From positions 25,354,966-25,418,965 of the forward strand of contig NC_081413.1 in assembly GCF_030272615.1 (NCBI RefSeq): a stretch of 64,000 nt of DNA, written 5' to 3'. How positions within the stretch are numbered: the stretch's first letter is position 1; each line of letters begins with the position of its first letter. The notes beneath the pieces were generated by a model, which saw nothing but the letters and a program-made list of their open reading frames with translations, did no database searches and was not told where the DNA came from. Source of the DNA: Cryptomeria japonica. Lineage: Eukaryota > Streptophyta > Pinopsida > Cupressales > Cupressaceae. Shown piece by piece: positions 45,780 through 58,729 of the stretch. A program made the translations under genes and the position numbers.

Positions 45780-48700
45780 AAGCATCAGAATATGCATAGA
45801 CTTCAGAGATCTTACTAACGCATGTCCAAAGGATGATTTTCCTTTGCCTAACATCAACATCATTGTAGATTTAACTGTTGGACACTCCATGTTTTCTTTA
45901 ATGGATGGTTTCTCCGGATACAATCAGATCAAAATAACACCCAAGATCAAGAAAAGACAACTTTCACGTGTCCATGGGGTACTTCTTGATAAAACATCAT
46001 GCCTTTTGGATTAAAGAATGCAGGTGCTACATATCAAAGAGCTATGACAACTATATTTCATGACATGATGCATACATTCATGGAAGACTATGTGGATGAC
46101 ATATTGGCTAAATCATACAATAGAGAAGAACATATAGGGATATTGGAAAAGATCTTTGACTGGTTAGAACAGTACAAGCTACAGCTAAACCCTAAGAAAT
46201 GTGCCTTTGGTGTCACTTCCAGCAAGCTATTGGGATACATTGTTTCAACTAGACGTATCGAAGTGGATCCAGCTAGGGTTAAAGCAATCATGGAAATGGT
46301 ATCTCCCAAGAATAGAAGTCAACTAAGATCACTCCAAGGAAGACTCTAGTCAATCAGAAGATTTGTTGCTCAACTAGTAGATAAATGTCAACCATTTACT
46401 CATCTATTGCATAAAAATATTCATTTCAAGTGGGACCACCAATGTGAGGATGCATTCAACAAGATCAAGGCCTATCTCATGCAACCAACCGTCCTAATGT
46501 CACCAATTCTAGGAAAACCATTGTTACTCTATGTGTCAACCACTGAAGCATCATTAGGAGTTTTTCTCACACAACAGGATAATGAAGGAAAAGAATGAGC
46601 CATCTACTACATCAGCAGAACACTAGTAGGATACAAGATCAACTATTCACCAACAGAAAAAGAATGCTTGGCAATAGTTTTTGCTTCTCAAAAATTATGA
46701 CACTATCTACTATCTCACTCCATCAAGTTGACTGCTAAAATTGATCCATTGAAGTATTTGCTCAGCAAGGCAACATTGACAGGACGACTAGCCAAATGGA
46801 TCATGATTCTCAGCGAGTTTGATATTGAGTACATAGACAGAAAATCTATAAAAGGGCAAGTCATTGCAGACCAACTAGCAAAGGCACCACTTCAAGATAA
46901 TCATCCTTTACAGATTGAGTTTCCCGATGCTGATATCCTAACGGTCACCACAAAAACATGGCAATTATACATTGATGGTTCATATACACAACATGGATCA
47001 GGAGTAGGTATTCTATTCATCACACCACAAGGTCATACAATTCCAAAATCATACAAATTAAGCTTTCCATGCACCAACAATACAGCAGAGTATGAAGCTT
47101 TGGTTACAGGTATCAAAATGGCTATAGAATGGAACATTACACAACTTCAAGTCTTTGGAGACTCTCAGCTCGTCATCAATTATATTAATGACGATTATCA
47201 AACAAAGGATGAAAAGTTAATGCCTTATAAAAAGATGGTTGATGATATCAAGAAATACTTTGTAGAAATAACTTTCCAGCAGATTCCAAGGAATGACAAC
47301 AAAGCAACAGATTCCATGGCTACACTTGTTTCTCTCCTTCAGACACAGGAAAATCAACAGTGTTATGAATTCCTAGTGGAAGAGTTGTTTTACCCTGCTC
47401 ATAATTGTCCTGATTCCCAAACTATTTGTCACCTTGTGGGGCATGATTCCTCCCATTACGGCCAAACTTACACATACTTGTAAGATAATATCCTCCCTCT
47501 CGACTTATCAAAAAATCAAAAGAGAAACTTTATTCGCCAATCCTCCCATTTTGCTCTTGTCGTGGATACCCTATTTAAACGAGGTCTAGACGGTACTCTT
47601 TTAAGATGTCTCGAGCAAGAAGAATCTGAGAAGGCCTTACATGAAGTCCATAACGGCATTTGTGGCACTCATTCAAGTGGTCTTACCCTTTTGAAAAAAC
47701 TCATACGGTTGGGCTATTATTGGTCGACTATGGAACGAGATTCTTTTCAAATAGCTAGAACATGCAAACAATGTCAGATCCATGGGAATTTGATTCATGC
47801 ACCAACACAAGAACTTCATGCTTTGGCAACATATTGGCCTTTCTGTCAATGGGGTCTTGATCGAGTAGGAAAGATAAACCCTTCTTCATCTTAATGGTCA
47901 CAAATTCATCCTTGTAGCTACAGAATATTTCACAAAATGGATTGAGGCGGTACCTCTCACAAATATTACAGGAAAACAAATTGCTGCATTTATCTTGGAC
48001 TACATCATATGTCGCTATGGAATAACAATGACCATTATCACTGATAATGGGCGACCATTCAAGAATCAGGATGTACAAGAGCTATGTGAGAAATTCAAGA
48101 TCCAAAACAGATTCTCCACACCCTACTATCCACAAGGAAATGGGCAAGAAGAAGCATCAAACAAAACTATTTTGAAAATACTCAAAAAGACAGTGAATGA
48201 TGCTAGAAGAGATTGACATATTCAATTAAACCCTACTCTATGGGCCTACCGTACTAGTATCCACACACCAATAGGTGCCACACCTTTCTCTCTTGTTTAT
48301 GGATCAGAAGCAATACTGCCAATAGAAGTAGAGATACCTTCTCTACGAGTATCATTAAAAGGTCTCATCCTAGATGAAGAACAACGAGTATCTAGATTAC
48401 AAGAGTTAGAATTAATCCATGAATGAAGACAAAATGCCTTTGATCATTTAAAGGTATATCAACAAAGAATGTGTCAGAGTTATAATCATAGGGTCAAACC
48501 ACGAATCTTTCAAGTTGGGGAACTAATACTAAAGGAAAATCCACGCAACCAAGTAGATCAAGAAAAGAAAGGAAAGTTTGAACCAAACTGGTTAGGTCTG
48601 TTTGTGGTCACAACAGTATTTGGATCAGGAGGATATCAACTATCAACACAGGATAGAGATCATCTTGACGAACCCATCAATAGCATGCATCTGAAGAAAT

Positions 48701-48786
48701 TTTATGTCTATAAAAGCGAAAAAATCAAAAACAGTGAAAAAGCAGAAAAATCAAAAACAATGAAAAAGCAGAAAAATCTAAAATAG
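45709..48786 (+). pseudogene. RT, two RNases H and integrase of element D
   Basis: RT palm from 45765 (RICIDFRDLTNACPKDDFPLP, GFSGYNQI), catalytic YVDD at 46089-46100. First RNase H near 46520-46720, where the usual first Asp is replaced (LYVSTTEAS), as expected of a degenerate domain. Archaeal-type RNase H at about 46959-47330 with LYIDGS, TAEYEAL, FGDSQLVI and a TDSMA Asp, all catalytic acids in place. Integrase: HHCC finger 47640-47790, WGLDRVG near 47850, DNGRPF near 48040, NGQEEASNK near 48140, and a C-terminal domain to about 48715. Frame changes occur near 45735, 45955-45990 and 47890. Stops include TAG after GRL at 46347 and TGA codons where Arg is expected (46597, 46698). Confidence 0.88.
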
Positions 48787-48890
48787 TGAAAAAGAAAGAA
48801 AAAAACAAAAGAAGTGAAAAAGCAAAAAATCCAAAAAAAGTGAAAAAGCAGAAAATCCAAAAAAAAATCAAATATGAGAAAAAGTGCAAT
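48715..48890. repeat. A-rich tandem repeat after D integrase
   Basis: Units of about 22-26 bp built on GTGAAAAAGCAGAAAA and ATCCAAAAA, starting within the last codons of the ORF. Position and A-richness match the arrays of B and C. Confidence 0.85.
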
Positions 48891-50456
48891 AAAAATAGAT
48901 AGTGAAAACCTGGCAAACAGGCGCTATCTGTCAGCTAGCTCTTTCATCTATTAGTTCATGCATCTTTCCACTTGCATTCATTTTCCATCAACGTTGTCCA
49001 TATCCATCATGAAGCCTTTGTATATATGTAGGCATCCCAACTAATCTCTCATGATGGTTTGGATCATTGAGTATATCATAACGACTTTGTTTCTAGGCTT
49101 GGGGCAAAATCCTGCACCTAGCTGGGGGCAAGATTTTTGATCATTTTGAGCTTAATCAAACAGATAGAACAACAGTTAAACAACCCTTATCAAGCGAAAA
49201 CTGAGACACATCCAACATTGAACACGAGATCAAATTATCAACCATCAAACTATCACAAAGTCAGTCTAAATGCATGGATGGTATCTTTTGGATAATGATT
49301 TTAACATGATTGTTCAATTTTTTTATCTTGATTTTCACTATCATAATTTCTGAGTGACTCCGGGATGTCTTTGACTAGAGGAACAAGGAAGGAACATGAT
49401 ATTTTTCTTGTTTGTTGTCTATAAATTAATCATTAATATGTGCAAATTTGTCTCAGGACATGATCATTGGAGTATCATCAAAGACATTTCTGATTTGCGT
49501 ATTAAAATGGTTAATGCTACCTGTTTTACGCAAGCAATACTCGAGTCATCTCGGTTCAATTATAGCTCGATGCTTGTGCTAACTTGCCATATCAAAATCC
49601 AGGAAAGCAGTGCTTAGGTCATCATGGTTTAATTATACCATCGATGTTTGCACTCACTTCCCACATTTCAAAAGCTCAATGATGACAAAAACACAATAAT
49701 CCAATGATTGGTTTGGTCGTAGCTTTGCATTGGCATTTGCATTTAAGCTTGTATTCTTGCATGGGATCCTGCATTCTCATTTTATCCAATGTTCAATCTA
49801 TCACATGAATCATCAAGGTATCATCACAAATGTATATGTAATCAAACTGATGACTCATATCTCTCTCGATATTGTCGACCCAGCAAAAATCTTATGCTAC
49901 CCTCTCAACATAACCAACATCAGCATATCCGAATCTTCCTGCAACTTGATATCAACAAACTCTCAGTTCTTTATCTAATCAACCTTATCAATTTGATCAA
50001 TAAATCAAATTTAATCGATTCTATCATGTCTTCTATAGGATGTATCTTTCCTAAAACCAGATGTTATGATCATGTCTTATATAGGATATATCGTTCCTGA
50101 AACCAGATGCTTTGATCATCTTTGTCTTATACAAGAGATGCCATTCCTAAAACTAGACTGAATCTCAATCTTATCAATCAAACCAATCAAGCTTTATCAA
50201 TAATCAAGAACCACATCACCATGATTGTAGAACTCGCATTTTCATCAAACACAGTTGCGCACATCAAATCATTTCTAATTGGGATATCAATTTCACAAAA
50301 AATGGCAAAACTCCACAGGTCAATTATCTCAATTGATCTCCCGAGGGGGCATCATCATACCGTAATCTATCAATCAATAGCTGGGGCATCCTATTGAACC
50401 AATATCATCATCAAAATGAGATTATTCTTTGAATCAACGCGTCATCACACCTCACT
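48891..50456 (+). other. 3' non-coding region of element D
   Basis: Contains the GAAAACCTGGCAAACAGGCGC module (48903-48923), three units of CTTATA(T/C)A(G/A)GA plus CCTGAAACCAGATG type (50033-50160), and a CTCCCGAGGGGGCATC box near 50338 whose reverse complement occurs in B (3900) and C (19008). No gene is supported. Confidence 0.7.
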
Positions 50457-50472
50457 TCAAAGAGGGGCAAAA
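50456..50472 (+). other. Polypurine tract of element D
   Basis: TTCAAAGAGGGGCAAAA directly before the 3' LTR, the same tract as in B and C. Confidence 0.9.
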
Positions 50473-51535
50473 TGTATACACCTAAAAATGGTCTGAAGAT
50501 AATTAATTGAATAAGCAATTATTGAATTAATCCTCCTTCCCAATTTAATTGAATTCATTAAACAATTTAATTAAATTCTCCCACTCATCTACTTATTAAT
50601 AAATCTAAGGATTTATTTAATAGGTTCATTTCAATAGTCCCCTTTGATTAATTAATTCAAATTAATTAATCCCTCCCCATTTAAATTCATTTCTTCTAAT
50701 CTTCTAATTAATTAAAACAAATCAATTTATGAGTTGTTGAAAGTTAATTTGTCTTTTCCTATTATTTGAATTTTTAAATTCAAATTACCCACATGCCTCC
50801 TAACTTCTAACCACCTAACCTAACCACTTCTAAGCATAACCCATTCCATCTAACCCTGGGTTTAATTAAACCTATCTTAGCTTGCACATCCTAACCTCCT
50901 ATGGTGTGGATACTCTCCCCTTGAGACACATGGCATTCTTGGGCCACATGTCCCCTCTCTTGGAAGCCCCTTGACACTTGTCACCATAGAGATGACAAAT
51001 ATCCCCTTTCCTCCAACCTCTTGTCCAACCTCCTCCAATTTCACCATTGATATCTTTAGACTCAATCTTGACCATTGATTCCTGCCACCTCACCCCTTGC
51101 CTTGGAAATCCTATAAATATCCCCCATTTTGGAGCACTAATGATTCCAACTCATTTGCATTTTAGGCATTGTTACTATAGGTATAATATCTCTTAGCATA
51201 TCATTTGAGCATTGTTATTATAAGCAATTGCATCTTAGATCTAGCTTAATTTGATCATTTTCTAGCATAATTGTTGAATCATGTAGCTTAATCATTCTCT
51301 TTTCTAGCTTAATTGCATCGTTATCATTTCAAATCCTCCATCTAGGTGTAGTCAAGTCACTAGAATTTGCTTATCTAGATCTGAGAGCAAATCCACACTC
51401 GCATCTCTTAGGAGGCGATAGATCACTTTGCCATGGTTTTATCTTTCTTTGTTTTAAATTTGCTAACCATGCTTGTAATGATCTATTGAGTGTTTTGTGT
51501 TGTAGCTGCAGGTATCACACTTCACAAGCACAACA
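50473..51535 (+). mobile_element. 3' LTR of element D
   Basis: 1063 bp, pairing with 15821-16867. It carries a short extra GGCATTGTTACTATAGGTATAA-type duplication near 51170. Target duplication ATGTC follows at 51536-51540. Confidence 0.92.
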
Positions 51536-51540
51536 ATGTC

Positions 51541-52922
51541 TATAGTATATGTAAACGTATAAATCTGACAACATATTAAATAAATATTTAATATTTATTT
51601 AATTCATTAAATTCACATTCTTCTATTAATTAAATTATATTTAATTAATTTCCCCACTTTCATCTATTTGATTAAATGAATTATTTAATTTATTTAATTA
51701 AATTCATCTAGCCATTTTCTAGTTTTTAATTAAATAATTCACTTTATTTAATTAAATCCTCTTTCCCCTTTAATTAAATTCGCATTTAATTAAAACCCTT
51801 TTCTCATTTAATTAAATTTACATTTAATTAAAAATCCTTCCAATTTAAATAAATCAGAAGTTTATTTAAATTATGCAATTTATCATCCACTTTTTGGAAT
51901 AAATCACTTTATTTCAAAAATAAAACCCCAAAATACCTCCCACTTGCATTCTCCTAACAAATCCACTTGCATGAATAATCCCCTTCTAGATTCTTCTAGA
52001 TTCTTCTAAATGACCTAATTAGCCTAAATCGTCTCTTAAACATTTGCACATTCCTTACGAGAAGTCACTACTCAAATCTTTCTCAAAGTCTTTGAAATGC
52101 ATTGAATGCTTTATGTCTTCAACGAGTTAACCCTCAAAGTCTTCCTAACCATTAATGGTTAATCCAACATTAACCCATGGTTAGAGAATTTCTCTCTAAC
52201 TCAACCCTCATCTAGCCCATGGGTCTCATCAAGCACTCATTTCTTTGACCCTAGCTATCCTATTTAACCCTTGCATAAGAGTTTATCCTTTGGGTAAAAG
52301 CTTTATCCATTGGTTAACCCTAACCTAACCCTAACCACACCCTCCTAGGGTAACCCTCGTGTCTTCTCAAGCATTTAATACCTCTTACATCCCCTCTCAA
52401 GCCACCTCTTGTAGACAATTGACACCATTTCATTGGTGAAAATTGTAAACATGGATTTAATAACTTTCAATCCTAGCCCTTGTTAAGATTATTGAATCTT
52501 AACCATCCCTTTCCCTATTTCTTCTATAAATAGGACTCACTTTCTTCATTCTCCATATCCAAGTCTTTATGCATCTACACTATAGTCTAATTAGATCAAG
52601 CATTTTAGCCTCTCTTTGATAATAACATTTTAATCATTTAGGAGCATTTTAATATAGCATTTTAATCATGAATCATTTTAGCATAGCTAATTAGTTTCAT
52701 TATCATATCATCAACTTCATCATAGCTTAAAATCATATCTTAATAAGATTTAATAGATCTAGAATGCATTGCATATAGATCATTATCATTCACTATCACT
52801 CATTCATGGAGTTGTCATTACTAAGTCATTTGCTCAATGACTTGAGGGATTCTGTGAGATAGAGAATAATGAGACACATCTTGGGAACAAATTTATTGTA
52901 TTTCCACAATCCAATTTGATAT
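51541..52922 (+). mobile_element. LTR F, diverged relative of the A/B LTR
   Basis: Read on the plus strand this matches the minus strand of LTR A/B in order: ATTAAATT-rich start, ACCATTAATGGTTAA, GGGTCTCATCAAGC, GTTTATCCTT, a TATA box CTATAAATAG (52524-52533), and a GAGGGATTCTGTGAGATAGAGAA stretch. Element D inserted at its first bases (the LTR would begin TGTC at 15817) and element G near its last bases, so it is interrupted at both ends. I see no internal region belonging to it. Confidence 0.7.
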
Positions 52923-54110
52923 TGTAGCGTCCTAAAATTGCGACACTTGCAATTTTGACTGCATTTGGGTCTTCACGATGGCGATGCAACACGGAACCTG
53001 AAGGGAGACCCCGAAACCTATTCATGACACCAAAAACTACATTTTTTAGCACCCTGGCCTGATCCTCCTTGCACCCTGCTGTCTCTGGAGGTGGGACCAT
53101 GGCGCCCAGCGCCCTGGTCCCTGGCCCTATTTTTGGGCCCGGTCTCTTTTGGGTCTCGGGTCTTTAAGTTTGCAAATTGGAAAATAACATTTCCTGGTCG
53201 GCCTAAGGTCGGGAAAATCAGTCTATCAGCCCTAATTGACAAGTATATAAATTACATTTCCCCTCTCAAAAGGAGGGGGACATAGATGGGAAAAAGGTGG
53301 AAACGATATTCAAGCATTCAAGCATTCAAGCATTCCTTCAAGCAATTGAGCATTCTAAGTCTCCATTCAAGGCTAAGTGTTGCATTCAAGACAAGGATTC
53401 AACCATTGAAGAGGATATCACATACAACATACAACATACTACATACATTACACCTTCGCATGTAAGAATACAAACATTCTTACAACAAGGTATCAGTACT
53501 TGTTTACATTACAAACATTTACATTTACAGCATTCTCATTTCTTGGTTAATTCCAAAACCGGGGTTTGACCTAAAGGCAAACCCCTCATCCCTAACCCCC
53601 CAATCGTCCTCTCTTTTCTGTGTGTAGCTTGCAGGTACGCGGCTGTAATTGAAGATCTGGAATCCTTGTGCAGAGACGAACAGATCCCCCTTCGTTTCGC
53701 GGATTTTTCGGAGGACTGTGTGCACGCCGGGCGCCATCGTCCCATCAACTTTCGCTCAAATTTGCAGAACAGCACCGTCTCGACATTTTACTGCTAATTC
53801 CAGGTCCGCAGCTTCATCCTATATTCCTATCTCTGTTTATAAGCGAATCTTTCTTGCTTCTACATGCATTCCTAGTTCAATCTTTCTATCTACATTCTTT
53901 ACAAAAGAGGGTATCCTTGATGTCACAACCCTTGAAACTCATTTAGAATCCAATCTTTCATTGCGTGGGATTGGATCTTGTGGGTTTCAACCCCTCTTTT
54001 GAATGTAAAGTCTCCCCTAAGTGAAAACCATCAACCCTAGTGACTCTCCCTTCTCTCTCCTCGAAATTGCGGAGGGGAGAACAACTAGGGTTCGATTTTT
54101 CTGCTTTACA
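52923..54110 (+). mobile_element. 5' LTR of element G
   Basis: 1188 bp. TATA-like TATATAAAT at 53244. One copy of a 27-bp GGCGCC-centred near-palindrome at 53094-53120, where the 3' LTR has three. A short AAGCATTC tandem run lies at 53311-53340. Confidence 0.9.
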
Positions 54111-54111
54111 T

Positions 54112-54129
54112 TTTGGTGAACCCGACGTG
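54112..54129 (+). other. Primer-binding site of element G
   Basis: TTTGGTGAACCCGACGTG directly after the LTR, the same site as element C apart from one C/T change. Confidence 0.85.
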
Positions 54130-54459
54130 AACATCCTCATTCTGATTATTCATGGTTAGATCTAAAAATTTTGCCTTCCTAAATTTCCATGTTTGATCTT
54201 TTGCAAATTTTAGAGGTTGATTGCATAAAAAACCCTAAAATTTTCTTTTAGTAATTAAACTTGTGAAATGTTTAATTGTTAATGCTTGTTTCAGATCTAC
54301 CCTTCTATTGCAAATTGTCAATTCATATTTGTGCTTTAATTCTGAAAATTAAGTGGTTAAATGTCAAAACCCTAATTTTTAAGACCTCCTTGATTCAACC
54401 TTTGACTGATAATCTTACTGATCAAAACACCTCCAAATCGGCTGTAACTTTGGATTCCG

Positions 54460-55250
54460 CAATAAAATCACAATATCTTTCATCCCTGAAAATTTGGAAA
54501 AAAGTTGCGAGGACCATGTGCACCCCGAGCGCCATCGTCCCCGACATTTTTTCCGAAATTTCGGGAGCTAGATCTTACTGTATTTTTCTGCTAAAATCCA
54601 GAATTTTGGCTGATTTTATCAATTTTAACACTTTCAAAATTACAGTCAAAGTTGGTCCAGTGATTGCTTGGATTAAGGCTTCTAATCATTCAAAAATTGT
54701 TGAAATTGAAATCTGTATCAAAATTGTGTTTCTTACAGTCCTAAATCTGAAAAGTGTGTTGGCATTCATTCAAAATTTCAGTGCTTTATTCAAATTTGTG
54801 CAGTTTGTGACTTTTGAAATTAAGTGTTTAATTGCAACAACTTTGATTTCCACTTTCCAAATTTGAATTTTGCATGAAATCGAGTCAACTTTTAAATTTC
54901 AAAACTTGCATTGCTTTTAGTATTCCCTCTAAAATCATAAAATTCAAAGTTTCAGTTTCCCTCTCTTTTTCAAAATTCAAAATTTGCATTTTTCAACAAT
55001 CTTGGTAGGGTTCAATTTTGAGATTGCAACTTTAATTTAGCCTATCTACAGATCGTAAAATCACTCAATTTTTTCAGATTAGCTTTAAAATCATCATAAC
55101 TTTCATCCCTGAAAATTTTGGAAAAAGTTGCAAGGACCGTGTGCACTCCGTTCGCCACGGTCCCGGACATTTTTTCCGAAATTTCGGGAGATTGTCCTGA
55201 TTGTATTTAACAGCTTAAATCTAGGAGATTGGCTGATTTTATTGAAATTT
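54460..55250. repeat. Two-copy leader repeat in G
   Basis: Two segments (about 54465-54600 and 55085-55215) share CTTTCATCCCTGAAAATTT, a GGACC(A/G)TGTGCAC box, a CGCCA(T/C)(C/G)GTCCC box and ATTTTTTCCGAAATTTCGGG. A relative of the middle boxes also occurs in both LTRs (53713-53755 and 60331-60370). The frame at 54276-54866 is not gene-like. Confidence 0.8.
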
Positions 55251-55291
55251 GCTACCTCTAAAATTCAAAATCTTCTCTCTTTCTTTAGTGC

Positions 55292-58200
55292 ATGAGTTTT
55301 ACAACAATAAGCCCTACTTACACTATTCCCGTTAGACGAAGCCTTAGAATTAAGTATTTCCAAGGTGTAGTTACTGAGGAGATGGAACCTAATTTGAATG
55401 GCCTTTTTAACGAGGACATGGGTAATTCCTCCAATCCTCTTAATGATGAAGAAGCTCTCCATGAGGTTTCTATAGAACAACTTTCAAAATTGGATAACCA
55501 ATTTGATGATTTTTGACAATGGATGTCTCAAGAATACCCTGATAGTGAAGCTCTTTCCTTAATTGAGGGTCTAAAACGTATGGTTCAAAGTGATAAGAAT
55601 GGAATTGATATTTTGCGTGGTATTGCACACATTGTGGATTCGAATGTGATGCCTATGAAGAGTTGTGCTGAAACTTTGGGTTATACACAACCTCCTACTC
55701 AAGTTAATCATTCTATTCCTTTGATGACTTCTATTGCTAGCATACCTACCTTTACATCAAACATAATGACTACTTCTATACAAGACATTCCTCCTATGAT
55801 CACCAGTCATGGGGGCAATCCCTCTTCTTCAATCAACCCTCTGCCTTCACTCAATCCAACTTCTTCATTCATTCCTTCAATGAGTGTTCCTATTATATCA
55901 CCACAAATGAACATGACGCAAGGGGGCAATTCGTTTAATCATTCCATTCCTCCTTGTAGTGTTCCTCCTGTCCAATCATCTCCTATGACTAACTATCATA
56001 GTGTCCCACCACCTTACTCTCTACCTTCTTTCAATAACATAACACCTCCATCACAATCTAACACGTCTAATATGAACTCTTCGACTGAAGCGACCATTAA
56101 CAATCTTGCACAAACTATCTCTTCTTTACAACAACAAATTGCTTCTATGAATCAATCTAAGTTTAGTGTGCCCACATTTGATGTTGCGAACCCACTTTCT
56201 CTTGACATTGTTCGAGCTATCCCCCCTAAACATGTTGAAATTCCGCATTTGGAGCTTTGTAATGGTAAGGGTGATCCTCTAACACATATTAAGACCTTTC
56301 AAACAATATGTACCGATTTTGCTTATGACCAAAGGTTGCTTGCAAAACTATTTACTAGAACATTACGAGATAAAGCCCTACAATGGTATTGCTCGTTGCC
56401 TTCCTATTCTATTTCTTCTTTCGAACAACTTGCAAATGCTTTCATTCAACAATTTCAAAACAATATAAGTCCTAAAGTTACTTTGATTGATTTAATGCAT
56501 TGCAAACAAGGTGTTAAAGAAAAAGTGACTGATTTCATTGGTAGATATAAGCATTTGTATGCTCAAATTTCCTTTCCAGTGCCTGACAATGATATTCAAA
56601 GAATCTTTATTTCTAATTTACAAAAAGATATTAGAGAAAAACTCCTATTTTCTGAGTTTACTTCTTTCCAACAGTTGTGCGCAACTCTTCACCATTATCA
56701 ACTGACTGTGAGTCAAATGGAACAAGCAAATCCTATGGCTCCGAGTGATAAGGGTGATAGTAGTCAACAACCATTTGGGAAGTTTAAACCGAACAGAGAG
56801 TCCATTAAATTCAATGAAAACATCATCAACAACAATGTGAATGCAGCATCAGGTGTGCTTCCTATTTCTAAATTTTTCAAGAAAGAAAGAAAGTTCACTC
56901 CTTTGAATGAATCATTGCATAGTATTATGAATAAGTTATTGGAACAAAATGTGCTTACTCTCCCTCCTATAAGGCAAATAGATCCTGCAAAGATTAATTC
57001 ACCCTATTTCGATAACAAATCTTTTTGTCAATTTCATCGTCATCCTGGGCATGATACTGAAAAATGTTTTTCTTTAAAGGGTAAAATTCAAGATTTGATT
57101 GATAATAATACTATCTCTGTTTCTGGTGTGAATGATAAAGGCAACACATCTGTAGCTCCTCCTAACCAAAATCTTAAGATTTTCACTGATCCATTGCCTT
57201 CTCATACCTCTAATGTGATTGATACTACTGATTCCTCTGTCTCACCTGATGATCTCATGTCTACGGCTCCGAATGTGATTAACTTTGTAGAGCAGCAGAA
57301 AATCCCTAAAGAACCTTCCATCACATTTGATTCCAGTGAAACTATCAGAGCACCTGATGGTCCTTTATATATAGTTGCAAAAGTCAAGAATACACCTTGT
57401 CGTGGAGTGCTTATTGATCCTTCTTGTATGGTTAATGTCATTACTGAAGAATTTCTTTTTACTTTGCAATTGAATCAAGTGATCTATGATGAAACAAATG
57501 TGGTTGTGAAACTATTTGATGCATTTTCTTCTCCTGCAATTGGTTCTATTAGATTACCTATTGAGGTCCATAACAAATCCCTTGATGTGGACATTGCTAT
57601 TATTCCATCATCCGAACAATTTCGTGTGAAGCTAGGCTATCCTTCGCTATCTTCCATGAAAGCTATTGCTTCTCCTATTCACAAGTGTTTGAAATTCCCC
57701 CATAATGGTGAAGTTGTTACTGTCAATCATAGTCTCTTTAAACTAGCTGAAAGAACTTCTACTGTTCCTATTGATTACTTTTGGCCTAAACAATTCCAAT
57801 CTCTTCCACCGCGAAGTGATCATCTTTTCAAATCTTATCAAAAGTGGAAAAAAGATATGATCCTATCTCTAAGTGAACCTAGAACACCCAAACTTGACAT
57901 TCCTATCATTCTTGAGAAGGAAGTTCTTCCTTTGAAAGATAAAACTAATGTCTTTCCTCAAGAAGATTCCCAACCCATTCCTATGAATGTGACTATGCCT
58001 ATATCTAATAAACTTTCTAAAAGTAGACCTATACCTCCTCGTCATGATGGGCTGGGTCTCCTTCCTAAACCAAATATTCCTCCTTTATATGGAGCAGTTC
58101 CTCCTCCTTCCTCTTATGGAGAGAAGAGACCTTCCTCTTCTCCTATTGTTCAACCTAAGAGACCACAACCTAAACACTCAAGTGATAAGGATGAGAACAT

Positions 58201-58729
58201 TCCTCCTCCTCAATCTTCGCAACTTCCTACTAAGACTAGATGAAATCGTTCTGCACGTGAACGCCGATGAAAGCGTCGTCTTAGAGCTCAGGCAGCTGCT
58301 TCTCAAACTTTGAAATCCCCAAAAATGCCTTCAGCCAATATTATTCCATTTTCTCCTCAGCCGAGAATCGAGCCGAACTGTCCTAAACATAAGATGTATG
58401 ATGGTCTTGATCCTGTGCGAGTTAAAGATCCTATTTTTATAAATCTTGATGATGATATAGATGAAAATGTTATTCATGATGAAAATGTTACTCCTGTTCA
58501 TTCTGATAGTGAATATGAATATGTTGATAACCATTTATCTAACGCATTTTCTAAAGCACTTATCCTAGCTCCTAGACAAGAACAACGTGGCTCGGAACAT
58601 GAACATAGCCCTTGTTTGGATCTTGTGATAGCTCCATCTACTGTGTTGGATGTTCCTCCTCTAGCGTGTTTCCTACCTTCCCGAAATATTGATCAGCAAG
58701 ATCGGGGGGTAGATGACATGCTAGACTAG
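55292..58729 (+). pseudogene. Gag-protease polyprotein of element G
   Basis: One frame of about 1146 codons from ATG 55292 to TAG near 58727, broken only by TGA at 55514, 58241 and 58268. Order: short acidic N-terminus; P/S/N-rich region to about 56100; Q-rich coiled-coil-like stretch (SSLQQQIASMNQ); gag core 56240-56700 (GDPLTHIKTFQ, ALQWYCSLP, FIGRYKHLY); finger-like CQFHRHPGHDTEKC at 57028-57070; retropepsin-like fold 57350-57650 with VLIDPSCMVNVIT, where the usual D(S/T)G is replaced by DPS, and LGYPSL; then a P-rich and a basic tail (RSARER, KRRLRAQ). No RT or integrase follows. The TGA codons at 58241 and 58268 stand in arginine-rich sequence, as expected of CGA to TGA. The lost protease glycine suggests a non-catalytic domain. 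Confidence 0.85.

Larger units (their letters stand above)
15821..51535 (+). mobile_element. Element D, Tat/Ogre-type Ty3/gypsy retrotransposon with two nested insertions
   Basis: LTRs at 15821-16867 and 50473-51535 both begin TGTATACACCTAAAAATGG and end near CAGGCACGACA or CAAGCACAACA. The 5-bp target ATGTC flanks both sides (15816-15820 and 51536-51540). Removing nested elements C and E leaves about 13.3 kb. Order: PBS, array, conserved leader domain, array, gag, protease, RT, RNase H, archaeal-type RNase H, integrase, A-rich array, 3' modules, PPT. The second RNase H and the absence of a chromodomain place it in the Tat branch. Several frameshifts and stops make it inactive. LTR copies differ at scattered sites, by eye more than those of C. 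Confidence 0.92.

Noticed and set aside
52315-52345. CCCTAACCTAACCCTAACC resembling telomere repeat
   Set aside because: Only about three degenerate units, lying inside LTR F in sequence shared with the A/B LTR, and the plant unit is usually CCCTAAA. Not an interstitial telomere.
53525-53946. ORFs repeated in both LTRs of G (for example 53649-54002 and 60267-60620)
   Set aside because: They are duplicated only because LTRs are duplicated, differ in frame-neutral ways, and match no family I know.
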